Origin: Streptomyces sp. NBC_00162
Lineage (GTDB): Bacteria; Actinomycetota; Actinomycetes; Streptomycetales; Streptomycetaceae
Assembly (NCBI RefSeq): GCF_024611995.1
Contig: NZ_CP102509.1
Coordinates: forward strand, 868,001 to 932,000
Direction of reading: 5' to 3'
Length of the DNA stretch: 64,000 nt
Shown here in pieces: positions 56,227-64,000 of the stretch (the first letter of the stretch is position 1; each line of letters starts with the position of its first letter). The notes beneath the pieces were generated by a model. The model was not told the DNA's origin and did no database searches. It worked only from the letters and a program-made list of their open reading frames with translations. The position numbers and the translations under genes are program-made.

Positions 56227-57788
56227 GCGAACACACCGGAGAGTCAGCGGAGTTCGACTACGTCGTGGTCGGGGGCGGCACCGCGGGCAATGTCGTCGCG
56301 GCGCGGCTGAGCGAGGACCCGTCGGTCACCGTGTGCGTCCTGGAGGCGGGCCCGAGCGACGTCGGGGACGACGACGTCCTGAAGCTGGAACGGTGGATGG
56401 GGCTTCTGGAGTCCGGCTACGACTGGGACTACCCGGTCGAGCCGCAGGCCAGCGGCAACAGCTTCATGCGGCACGCGCGCGCCAAGGTGCTCGGCGGCTG
56501 TTCCTCGCACAACTCCTGCATCGCCTTCTGGGCGCCCGCCGAGGACCTGGACGGCTGGGCGGCGGCCGGCTGTACGGGCTGGAGCGCGGCGGACCTGTTC
56601 CCCCTGTACAGGAGGCTGGAGAACAACGACGCCCCCGGCGCCCACCACGGCCGGTCGGGACCGGTGAGGCTGCGCACCCTCAAGGGCGAGGACCCGTGCG
56701 GCGCCGCCCTCCTGGAGGCGTGTGCACAGGCGGGCATCCCGACGACGCCGTTCAACACCGGCTCGACGGTGGTGCGCGGTGCCAACTGGTTTCAGATCAA
56801 CGCGGACGAGAACAACATCCGGCAGTCCTCCTCGGTGGCCTACCTCCACCCGGTGCTGGGCAAGCGCCCCAACCTGGAGGTACGCACCGGAGTGCGAGCG
56901 AAGAAGCTGGTGTTCGACGGGCTGCGCTGTGTCGGCGCCGCGTACCTGGACCCGGATCTCGTGCACACCCGTACGGTCCGTGCCCGCCGCGAGGTCGTCG
57001 TGTCGTGCGGCTCGATCGACACGCCGAAGCTGCTGATGCTGTCGGGGATCGGCCCGGCGGAGCATCTGCGGGAGGTGGGCGTGGAGGTGCTCGTGGACTC
57101 CGCGGGGGTCGGCGAGAACCTCCAGGACCACCCGGAGGGCGTGATCATGTGGGAGGCGCGGCAGCCGATGACCACCACGTCGAGCCAGTGGTGGGAGGCG
57201 GGCATCTTCTACGACACCGAGCCGGGTCTGGACCGGCCGGACCTGATGTTCCACTACGGCTCGGTGCCCTTCGACATGAACACCGCCCGGCACGGCTATC
57301 CGACGTCCGAGAACGCCTTCTGTCTGACGCCGAACGTGACGCGTGCGAAGTCGCGCGGCACGGTGCGGCTGCGGACGCGCGACTACCGCGACAAGCCGAG
57401 GGTCGACCCCCGGTACTTCACGCACGAGCACGACATGCGGGTGATGAGGTACGGCATCGAGCTGGCCCGCCGGATCGCCGCGCAGCCGGCGCTCGCCGGG
57501 TGGGCGGGGGCCGAGCTCGCCCCGGGCCCCGATGTGCGCACCGCCGACGAGGTGCGCGACTACGTCCACACGACGCACAACACCGTCTACCACCCGGCCT
57601 GCACGGTGAAGATGGGGGCCGACGGCGACCCCATGGCGCCGCTCGACGCCCGTCTGCGGGTCAAGGGGGTCGTCGGACTGCGGGTCGCGGACGGGTCGGT
57701 GATGCCGGACCTCATCACGGTCAATCCGTGCATCACGACGATGGTGATCGGCGAGAAGTGCGCCGATCTCCTGCGCGCGGACGCCTGA
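56223..57788 (+). CDS. betA: Choline dehydrogenase-like GMC oxidoreductase
   Basis: A 521-residue GMC flavoprotein: VVGGGTAGNVVAARLSEDPS (FAD), the signature AKVLGGCSSHNSCIAFWAPA, SCGSIDTPKLLMLSGIGPAE, GENLQDHPEGVIMWEARQP and the C-terminal NPCITTMVIGEKCADLL. The catalytic His region is HNTVYHPACTVKMG. The gene order suggests conversion of choline to betaine aldehyde. Last gene of the operon. Confidence 0.88.
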   Translation: MSEHTGESAEFDYVVVGGGTAGNVVAARLSEDPSVTVCVLEAGPSDVGDDDVLKLERWMGLLESGYDWDYPVEPQASGNSFMRHARAKVLGGCSSHNSCIAFWAPAEDLDGWAAAGCTGWSAADLFPLYRRLENNDAPGAHHGRSGPVRLRTLKGEDPCGAALLEACAQAGIPTTPFNTGSTVVRGANWFQINADENNIRQSSSVAYLHPVLGKRPNLEVRTGVRAKKLVFDGLRCVGAAYLDPDLVHTRTVRARREVVVSCGSIDTPKLLMLSGIGPAEHLREVGVEVLVDSAGVGENLQDHPEGVIMWEARQPMTTTSSQWWEAGIFYDTEPGLDRPDLMFHYGSVPFDMNTARHGYPTSENAFCLTPNVTRAKSRGTVRLRTRDYRDKPRVDPRYFTHEHDMRVMRYGIELARRIAAQPALAGWAGAELAPGPDVRTADEVRDYVHTTHNTVYHPACTVKMGADGDPMAPLDARLRVKGVVGLRVADGSVMPDLITVNPCITTMVIGEKCADLLRADA

Positions 57789-58007
57789 CGGGGGAGGGCG
57801 GAGGCGGTGTGCCGGGTCGGCGGTGACGGCGTGGTGGCGATGTGAAGATCGAGCGGACGCGAAGCACCTCTTAGCGGAAATACCGGTCCAGACGGAATCG
57901 TCCGCTGCCGGTCGTGACTTCGGGTTACTTCTGAGTCACCGACAGGGTCATGTAGCGTCCGGATCCGCTTGATCCGCTTCATCGCTCCCGCCCCACCGTG
58001 AGGACTC

Positions 58008-58127
58008 ATGCCCGCCACCTTCGACGCCCCCGTCACCGCTCTCCTGAGACGACGGAGCGACGCCGCCCCGCGGTCCGCCGGCGGGAAGCCATCCCGAATA
58101 GCGGATGGAGGAGCGCTGGCCCCTTGA
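58008..58127 (+). CDS. Possible 39-residue leader peptide before the flavohaemoprotein
   Basis: A short ORF with GTGAGG before its ATG (MPATFDAPVTALLRRRSDAA is its first half). Its TGA overlaps a TTG that fits as the flavohaemoprotein start (TTGA), so it could be a coupled leader, or the true N-terminus of the next gene moved out of frame. The preceding 220 bases (57789-58007) contain no gene; GATCCGCTT is repeated twice at about 57963-57979. Confidence 0.4.
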   Translation: MPATFDAPVTALLRRRSDAAPRSAGGKPSRIADGGALAP

Positions 58128-59368
58128 GGTTCCGGATCGATCGTTCAGGCCACAACACCTCCGCGCACCCGTCTCCGCAGGGCCCGGCGCCCGCTCCGGC
58201 CGTCCACGCCGTTGAGCCAGAGGCCGTCGAGGCACCCTTGTCGGCCCACGAGATCGACCTCATACGCGCCTCCGTCTCGGTGGTCGAGCCGCTCGCCGCG
58301 GAAATGACGGTGTACTTCTACGCGATCCTGTTCGCCCGGTACCCCGAGGTCCGGCCGATGTTCCCGCCGGGAATGGACGCACAGCGCGGCCGCCTGCTGC
58401 GCGCGCTGCTGCGCATCGTGGACCTCGTCGACGACCCGGAGAGCCTGGTCCGCTTCTGCGGACACCTCGGACGCGACCACCGCAAGTTCGGCACCCTCGG
58501 CGCGCACTTCCCGGCCGTGGGCGAGTGCCTCCTCGCTTCCCTCGCCCGCTACGCCGGCCCCGCGTGGACCGCGGACCTCGCCGCCGCCTGGACCAAGGCG
58601 TACGGCGTGGTCGCCCAAGTGATGATCAGCGCGGCCGAAGAGGACGAGGCGGTACGGCCCGCCGTGTGGCCCGCCACGGTCGTGCACCGCGTCTCGCGCG
58701 GAAACGGGATCGCCGAGATCACCGTACGTCCCCACCTGCCCTACGCCTACGCCGCGGGACAGTACGTGAGCATCGAGACTCCGTGGTGGCCGAAGCACTG
58801 GCGCTACTACTCCCCCGCCAACGCGCCCCGCGAGGACGGCACCCTCACCTTCCACGTGCGCGCGGTGGCCGGCGGCACGGTCAGCAAGGCACTTGTGAAC
58901 CGAGCGGTGGTGGGCAACGAGCTCCAGCTGGGGCCCCCGATGGGCGACATGGTCCTGGACGCCGCCGTCCACAGCGATCTGCTGTTCGTGGCCGGCGGCA
59001 CCGGCCTCGCCCCGATCCGCGCGCTCGTCGAGGAGGTGGCCCGTCGCGGCGGGCGCCACCAGGTCGACCTGTTCCTCGGCGCCCGTACCGGCGCCGAGCT
59101 GTACGGGGTCGACGACATGCTCCGGATGGCCCAGCGCCACCACTGGCTGACCATCAGGGGCGCGGTCTCCCACGAGCACATCCCCGGAATCCGGGGCTCC
59201 CTGCCGCAGGTGCTGGCCGAGTACGGGCCGTGGTACCAGCACGACGTCTATCTCAGCGGCCCGGCCCAGATGGTCGTCTCCGCCAACGAGACGCTCACCC
59301 AGGGCGGCACCTTGCCCGAACGCATCCACCACGACCCGTTCGAAACGCCCGTTCTGTCCATGTCCTGA
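58124..59368 (+). CDS. Flavohaemoprotein (nitric oxide dioxygenase type)
   Basis: A 414-residue three-domain protein: a globin domain (from about residue 40; AEMTVYFYAILFARYPEV with the distal Tyr, and LGRDHRKFGTLGAHFPAVGE with the proximal His), an FAD domain (HWRYYSPANAP, R-x-Y-S type) and an NAD domain (LLFVAGGTGLAPIRALVEE, DVYLSGPAQMV). Such proteins convert NO to nitrate with NADH. The N-terminal 35 residues are a Pro/Ala tail. TTG at 58124 is the best start found but is not certain. Confidence 0.87.
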   Translation: MRFRIDRSGHNTSAHPSPQGPAPAPAVHAVEPEAVEAPLSAHEIDLIRASVSVVEPLAAEMTVYFYAILFARYPEVRPMFPPGMDAQRGRLLRALLRIVDLVDDPESLVRFCGHLGRDHRKFGTLGAHFPAVGECLLASLARYAGPAWTADLAAAWTKAYGVVAQVMISAAEEDEAVRPAVWPATVVHRVSRGNGIAEITVRPHLPYAYAAGQYVSIETPWWPKHWRYYSPANAPREDGTLTFHVRAVAGGTVSKALVNRAVVGNELQLGPPMGDMVLDAAVHSDLLFVAGGTGLAPIRALVEEVARRGGRHQVDLFLGARTGAELYGVDDMLRMAQRHHWLTIRGAVSHEHIPGIRGSLPQVLAEYGPWYQHDVYLSGPAQMVVSANETLTQGGTLPERIHHDPFETPVLSMS

Positions 59369-59404
59369 GCCACCCGCTTGCCCGTCCTGCCAGGAGAACG
59401 CCCC

Positions 59405-60031
59405 GTGACCGTGCCCCCGCCGCCCTTCGGATCAGCAGGTGAACACCTGCTGCAGCAGCAGTTGGGCACCGCCGAGCGCGCCGCCCGGTTCTACGACCAG
59501 CAGGTGCGCCCCTGCCTCACATCCGAAATGCGGGAGTTCATCGGCCGCCAGGCCATGGTCTTCCTGGCCACCGCCGACTCCCACGGAGAATGTGACTCCA
59601 GTTTCCGGGCGGGGCCGCCGGGGTTCGTCCACGTGATCGACGACCACACGCTCGCCTACCCCGAATTCCGCGGGAACGGTGTGCTCGCCAGCGCCGGCAA
59701 CATGGCGGAGAACCCCCACCTCGGCATGCTGTTCGTGGACTTCACCCACCATCACGTGGGCCTGCACGTCAACGGTGTGGCCCGGCTCTACACGGACTCC
59801 GGCCTGCGTTCTCTGCATCCCGGGCTGCCCGTCGACGTGGCACCTGGCCGCAGTCCCGAGATGTGGGTCCAGCTGAGCATCGAGGAGGCCTACATCCACT
59901 GCTCCAAGTACATACCCCACCTGGAACCGGCCCCCCGTCCCGCCAGCCATGACGCCGCGCGCCCCAAGGACGCGAACTATTTCACCGGACGGCACGCCGC
60001 CCGGGGCACGCCGGCCCCGGACAGGGCCTAG
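59405..60031 (+). CDS. PNPOx-fold flavin-binding protein
   Basis: A 208-residue pyridoxamine-phosphate oxidase-like split-barrel protein: EFIGRQAMVFLATADSHGEC, FRAGPPGFVHVIDDHTLAYP, GNGVLASAGNMAENPHLGML and WVQLSIEEAYIHCSKYIP are landmarks of a group often next to flavohaemoproteins and oxidoreductases. It probably binds FMN or F420. GTG at 59405 follows AGGAGAACG. It lies 36 bases after the flavohaemoprotein, so the two likely form one transcript. Its stop overlaps that of the phosphatase on the other strand by four bases. Confidence 0.83.
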   Translation: MTVPPPPFGSAGEHLLQQQLGTAERAARFYDQQVRPCLTSEMREFIGRQAMVFLATADSHGECDSSFRAGPPGFVHVIDDHTLAYPEFRGNGVLASAGNMAENPHLGMLFVDFTHHHVGLHVNGVARLYTDSGLRSLHPGLPVDVAPGRSPEMWVQLSIEEAYIHCSKYIPHLEPAPRPASHDAARPKDANYFTGRHAARGTPAPDRA

Positions 60032-62094
60032 CCGCCGATGCGGGCGACCAGGAGCGCGATGTCGTCGTCAGCCGCTGCCGGGACGAGGTGGGTGATCAGC
60101 GAGTCGCACACGTGGTCCAGCTGCCGCTGGGGATCCGCGAGGAGCTGCGTCAGTTCGGCCAGCCGCTCGTCGAGGTCGCTGCCGCGGGCTTCGATCAGTC
60201 CGTCGGTGTAGAGCACGAGGAGGCTGCCGGGAGGCACGTCGATCTCGGTGGGGGTGAAGGCGACTCCCCCGACACCCAGGGGGACGCCGGGCGGGGTGTC
60301 CAGGAGCCGTACCGTGCCGTCGGGGAGCGCGAGTGCGGGCGGCGGGTGTCCGGCCCGGGTGACGCTGCAGTGTCCGGTGGCCGGGTCGCAGACGATGTAG
60401 AGGAACGTGGCCAGCATCGGCTCGGCCAGATCGGCGAGGGCGGCCTCCAGCTGGTGCAGCAGCCCGACGGGCGAGAGGTCCAGGCGCGAGAGGGCCCGTA
60501 CGGAGGCGGACAGCCGGCCCATGACCGCGGCCGCGGCGATTCCGTGTCCCATGACGTCGCCGATGATCAGGCCCGCCTTCCCGCCGGCCAGGGTCAGGAC
60601 GTCGTACCAGTCCCCACCGACCTCGTTGACGTCGCTCGCGGGAAGGTAGCGGTGGGCCACGGCGATGCCCGGGGGCGGGGTGATGTGCTGGGGGAGCATG
60701 CTGCGCTGGAGGATGACCGCGGTCTCGTGCTCGCGGTGGTAGAGCCGGGCATTGTCGATGCTGAGGGCGGCGCGGGCCGTGAGCTCACCGGCGAGGGTGA
60801 CGTCCTCGGATCCGAAGGGTCCTATCGGGCGGGTGCGGTAGAAGGTGGCGACGCCGAGCACCGACTCCCGTGCCACGAGCGGCGCCATGACGAACGAGTG
60901 CACTCCCACCGCGACCAGTTCCGCGGGCTTGACCGAGTGCCGACCGGCCGGCGCGATGGCCTGCTCGTCGAAGCGGGCGATCAGGAAGGGCTGCCGGGCC
61001 GCGAGGGACTGGGTGTAGGGGGCGGACGCGGGGAAGGCGAGCGTCCTGCCGAGGGGGGCGAGGATCTCCGTCACCCTGGATCCGGACAGGGGAGCCTTGC
61101 CGAGCCGCCGCAGGGCGACCCCGCCGGTCAGCCCCATGCCGGGGTCCTCCCCGCGCGCCAGCACGTCCAGGACATCCACGGTGACGGCATCGGCCAGGCG
61201 CGGCACGGCGAGATCGGCGAGTTCCTGCGCGGTGCGCTCCAGGTCCAGGCTGGAGCCGACGCGCATGCTGGCCTCACTGAGCATGGCCAGCCTGCGGCGT
61301 CCCGCTTCGGCTTCCACGTGGTCGCGCTGCTGCTCGGTGATGTCGACGAGGGAAGCGATGACACCGATCGGCAGCCGGGCGGGATCCTCGACCCGGACGT
61401 AGGAACACGACCACACCCGGTCGTGGTCCGGCTCGGCCGGCGTACGTCCGACACGGCGGCGATCCAGGACGGGACGCCCGGTCTCCAGGACCTGCCGCAT
61501 GGCCTCCTCCATCTCCAGGGCGTTCACCTCCGGGAGGATCTCGGCCAGGCGGCGGCCCACATGCGCCGACTCCGGCAGGCCGTTCATGACTTCGAGCGCG
61601 GCGTTGACCTGCAGGAACCTCAGCTGTGTATCAAGAATGGCGATGCCGACCGGGGAGCGGGCGAACAGGCCGTCCCACACCGCCGACGACCCCCGGATGC
61701 GCCGTGCCGCGTGGGCATCCGCCGCGAAGACCAGCACCGTGGCCGCGCCGTGCTGGCGGTCGGACACCGGAGCGGCCCAGATCTCCACCTCCAGCGGGTG
61801 CCCGTCGCGGTGCCAGGCGGTCACGGTGCCCATCACACCCCGCCCCGAGGCCGCGGCTTCCCAGAGGGAGCGCCCCAGACTTCGATCGGCTCCCGGATGG
61901 AGCAGGTCCGCGATGTTGCGGCCCAGCATCTGTGGCGGGGCGTAGCCCAGCAGCTCCTGCGCGACCTGGTTCCAGCGCACGATGGTCCCGTCGGCGCTGG
62001 TGGCCACCAGCGCCACCGGCAGCGCGCCCAGCCATCCACCGGCGGCCTGCGCGGCGCCGCTGATCAGCTCGCCGACCGGGATCTGCTCGTTCAT
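60028..62094 (-). CDS. PAS-PAS-GAF-SpoIIE/PP2C serine phosphatase
   Basis: A 688-residue cytoplasmic signalling protein. PAS 1 at about 20-130 (LVATSADGTIVRWNQVAQEL), PAS 2 at about 140-250 (LFARSPVGIAILDTQLRFLQ), GAF at about 270-450 and a PP2C/SpoIIE domain at about 470-688 (YLPASDVNEVGGDWYDVLTL, IGDVMGHGIAAAAVMGRLSA, LYTDGLIEARGSDLDERLAE). It lacks the HATPase domain often fused at the end, so its partner kinase, if any, is elsewhere. Streptomyces has many such proteins, which act on anti-anti-sigma factors. Confidence 0.9.
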   Translation of the reverse strand: MNEQIPVGELISGAAQAAGGWLGALPVALVATSADGTIVRWNQVAQELLGYAPPQMLGRNIADLLHPGADRSLGRSLWEAAASGRGVMGTVTAWHRDGHPLEVEIWAAPVSDRQHGAATVLVFAADAHAARRIRGSSAVWDGLFARSPVGIAILDTQLRFLQVNAALEVMNGLPESAHVGRRLAEILPEVNALEMEEAMRQVLETGRPVLDRRRVGRTPAEPDHDRVWSCSYVRVEDPARLPIGVIASLVDITEQQRDHVEAEAGRRRLAMLSEASMRVGSSLDLERTAQELADLAVPRLADAVTVDVLDVLARGEDPGMGLTGGVALRRLGKAPLSGSRVTEILAPLGRTLAFPASAPYTQSLAARQPFLIARFDEQAIAPAGRHSVKPAELVAVGVHSFVMAPLVARESVLGVATFYRTRPIGPFGSEDVTLAGELTARAALSIDNARLYHREHETAVILQRSMLPQHITPPPGIAVAHRYLPASDVNEVGGDWYDVLTLAGGKAGLIIGDVMGHGIAAAAVMGRLSASVRALSRLDLSPVGLLHQLEAALADLAEPMLATFLYIVCDPATGHCSVTRAGHPPPALALPDGTVRLLDTPPGVPLGVGGVAFTPTEIDVPPGSLLVLYTDGLIEARGSDLDERLAELTQLLADPQRQLDHVCDSLITHLVPAAADDDIALLVARIGG

Positions 62095-62302
62095 CTGGCA
62101 CCTGCCACGGATCCATCGTCTGCCGGTCGGCGTGCCGCCGCCTCCCCGGCTGGCCTTCCCTGACGCACTGCCCGTACGCGATCACCGACGGTCACCATGA
62201 CTGCGGGTGCTGGTCCGAACCGGGGATCCAGGGCCTTTCCCGGTGTCGCGCCGAGGGCATCAGGGGATCCGTGAAGGGCTGTGTCAGCCCAGGGAACGAG
62301 GG

Positions 62303-63889
62303 ATGGCTGTGCCGAAGGCTTATCTGGTGGGCAGCGGGATCGCGTCGCTCGCGGCGGCGGCGTTCCTGATCCGCGACGGCGGATTCGCCGGACGCGACAT
62401 CGTGATCCTGGAAGAGCAGGACCGCGAGGGCGGGAGTCTGGACGCGGCGGGTTCGCCCGAGACCGGTTACACCATGCGCGGCGGACGGATGTTCGAGATC
62501 CACTTCGACTGCACCTACGACCTCCTGTCTTCCATCCCCTCGCTGGACGACCCGGGCACGTCGGTCACCGAGGACACGTTCGCGTTCCACGAGGACTTCG
62601 CCTGGGAGGACCAGGCCCGCCTGGTGGACGGACACGGGAACGTCATCGACGCGCACTCGATGACGTTCACCGAGCGCGACCGTCTCGAGCTCGTGAAGTG
62701 CGTGGCCACCCCCGAGGCACTGCTGGACGGCAGGCGCATCTCGGACCTGTTCCACGAGGAGTTCTTCACCACCAACTTCTGGGCGATGTGGTGCACCACC
62801 TTCGCGTTCGAGCCCTGGCACAGCGCGATCGAGTTCCGCCGCTACCTCAACCGCTTCGTCCACCTGTTCAAGACCTTCGACACCATGTCGGGGATCTACC
62901 GCACCAGGTTCAACCAGTTCGACTCGATCGTGCGCCCCCTCCTGGCCTGGCTCACCGCCCAGGGCGTCACCGTCCAGCTGGGCACCCGCGTCACCGACCT
63001 GCGCCTGGCCGACGGCGACGAGCTGACGGTGGAGGCCCTCACCTGGGAGCGGGGCGGGAAGACCGGGGAGACCGCGGAGACGGTCATCGGCCCGGAGGAC
63101 CTGGTGCTGGTGACCAACGGCTCGATGACCGCGAACTCCACCCTGGGCTCCACCGACACCGTCCCGGCCCTGGACACCACCTCCCCCAGCGGCGCCTGGC
63201 AGCTGTGGGAGACCTTGGCCGCCAAGCGTCCCGGAGCCGGACTGGGCGACCCGAAGGTGTTCAACTCCTCGACGAAGGACTCCACCTGGGAGTCGTTCAC
63301 GGTCACGACCAAGGACCCGCTCTTCTTCAAACTGATGGCGGAGTTCAGCGGCAGCGAGGCGGGCAAGGGCGGCCTGATCACCTTCAAGGAATCCAGCTGG
63401 CTGCTGACCATCGTGCTGAACCATCAGCCGCACTTCCGCGAGCAGCCCGAGGACACGTTCGTGTGGTGGGGCTACGCCCTCTTCCCGGACAAGCAGGGCG
63501 ACTTCGTCGACAAGCCCATGTCCGCGTGCACGGGCCGCGAGATCCTCGACGAGGTGCTCCAGCACCTGCCCTTCGAGGAGCGTCGGCGGATCCTGGACAG
63601 CTCCATCGTGATCCCCGCCATGATGCCGTACATCACCAGCCAGTTCCTGGTCCGCAAGGCCGGCGACCGCCCCCAGGTCGTCCCCGCGCGCTCCACCAAC
63701 CTGGCGTTCATCGGCCAGTACGCCGAGGTACCCGACGACGTGGTCTTCACCGTCGAGTACTCCGTGCGCACCGCCTGGACCGCGGTCGCCCAGTTGCTGG
63801 GCCTCGGCAAGAAGCCCCCGGCCGTCTACAAGGGCGGGCACGACCCGAGGATCCTCGTCGAGGCCCTCGAGACCCTGCACCGGCGCTGA
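62303..63889 (+). CDS. ohyA: Oleate hydratase (10-linoleate hydratase, FAD-dependent)
   Basis: A 528-residue enzyme adding water to the cis-9 double bond of unsaturated fatty acids. FAD site AYLVGSGIASLAAAAFLI, GYTMRGGRMFEIHFDCTYDL (catalytic region), FWAMWCTTFAFEPWHSAIEF, YLNRFVHLFKTFDTMSGIYR, NQFDSIVRPLLAWLTAQGV and PYITSQFLVRKAGDRPQVVP are family landmarks. Length fits actinobacterial members. ATG at 62303 follows AGGGAACGAGGG. It may detoxify host or soil fatty acids. The last 111 bases of the window show no gene I can support. Confidence 0.92.
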   Translation: MAVPKAYLVGSGIASLAAAAFLIRDGGFAGRDIVILEEQDREGGSLDAAGSPETGYTMRGGRMFEIHFDCTYDLLSSIPSLDDPGTSVTEDTFAFHEDFAWEDQARLVDGHGNVIDAHSMTFTERDRLELVKCVATPEALLDGRRISDLFHEEFFTTNFWAMWCTTFAFEPWHSAIEFRRYLNRFVHLFKTFDTMSGIYRTRFNQFDSIVRPLLAWLTAQGVTVQLGTRVTDLRLADGDELTVEALTWERGGKTGETAETVIGPEDLVLVTNGSMTANSTLGSTDTVPALDTTSPSGAWQLWETLAAKRPGAGLGDPKVFNSSTKDSTWESFTVTTKDPLFFKLMAEFSGSEAGKGGLITFKESSWLLTIVLNHQPHFREQPEDTFVWWGYALFPDKQGDFVDKPMSACTGREILDEVLQHLPFEERRRILDSSIVIPAMMPYITSQFLVRKAGDRPQVVPARSTNLAFIGQYAEVPDDVVFTVEYSVRTAWTAVAQLLGLGKKPPAVYKGGHDPRILVEALETLHRR

Positions 63890-64000
63890 TACCCGGGGTC
63901 GTCCGCATCAGGCAGACCCGCTGTCGAGGCCGTGGCGGCCGGCTCGGAAGCGAATCGGGCGGCTCCGGTCACGGCTTCGGCGGCGAGCGAGACGGTACCG

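Noticed and set aside
62192..63880. A 562-codon open frame opposite the oleate hydratase gene
   Set aside because: Its translation is low-complexity (Gly, Val, Gln, Arg), shows no family signature and is a typical shadow of a high-GC gene. The plus-strand frame has clear enzyme motifs.
63908..64000. A possible end of a leftward gene at the right edge
   Set aside because: Two frames are open, but neither has a recognisable motif or consistent codon use over 90 bases.

Overview
The window is a stretch of very GC-rich actinobacterial DNA, most likely a Streptomyces chromosome. Codon third positions are almost all G or C, GTG and TTG starts are frequent, TetR/MarR/IclR/AraC regulators are dense, and mycothiol-type formaldehyde chemistry and SpoIIE-type phosphatases are present. 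I see no rRNA, tRNA, CRISPR array, insertion sequence or complete prophage.

Positions 1-29.8 kb are accessory-type DNA made of small modules, each a regulator beside one or two enzymes or transporters. Several regulators have clear palindromic operators: TetR plus zinc alcohol dehydrogenase (1.2-1.9 kb), SDR plus TetR with three matching sites (15.9-17.5 kb), MarR plus alpha/beta hydrolase (19.3-20.7 kb), MFS transporter plus DUF5937/ArsR regulator (21.4-23.8 kb), and two TetR units at 26.4 and 29.2 kb. Between them lie secreted enzymes (an endonuclease/exonuclease/phosphatase-fold protein and a phytase-like esterase), an ECF sigma factor coupled to a CU044_5270-type membrane protein, NH3-dependent NAD synthetase, two methyltransferases and several broken genes or gene fragments.

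Positions 29.8-43.8 kb hold secreted or envelope-related genes: a TAP-like peptidase, a phospholipase D, a tandem pair of related uncharacterised proteins, a beta-helix gene with an internal deletion, a DUF4232 lipoprotein, a DUF817 membrane protein and a MurG-like glycosyltransferase. GltD, the small subunit of glutamate synthase, stands alone here. A degraded hydrolase, a methyltransferase, a frameshifted macrolide-type glycosyltransferase and a GNAT acetyltransferase follow.

Positions 43.8-57.8 kb form one coherent catabolic locus. A leftward pair (ferredoxin reductase, Rieske ferredoxin) diverges from an IclR regulator. This is followed by a rightward set: mycothiol-dependent formaldehyde dehydrogenase, metallo-beta-lactamase-fold hydrolase, dimethylglycine dehydrogenase (split by a frameshift), monomeric sarcosine oxidase, Rieske oxygenase of the glycine-betaine type, betaine-aldehyde dehydrogenase, APC permease and choline dehydrogenase. 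Read as a pathway, choline is imported, oxidised to glycine betaine and stripped of its three methyl groups to glycine, while the formaldehyde released is captured through mycothiol. The electron chain for the betaine oxygenase appears to be three-component, which is the most interesting feature of the window.

Positions 57.8-64 kb carry a flavohaemoprotein, a PNPOx-fold protein, a PAS/GAF/SpoIIE phosphatase and an oleate hydratase.

At least five otherwise intact genes are broken by a single-base shift, four of them in runs of C or G. Either this sequence contains homopolymer errors or the accessory region is decaying. Raw reads would decide, and the affected genes are marked.
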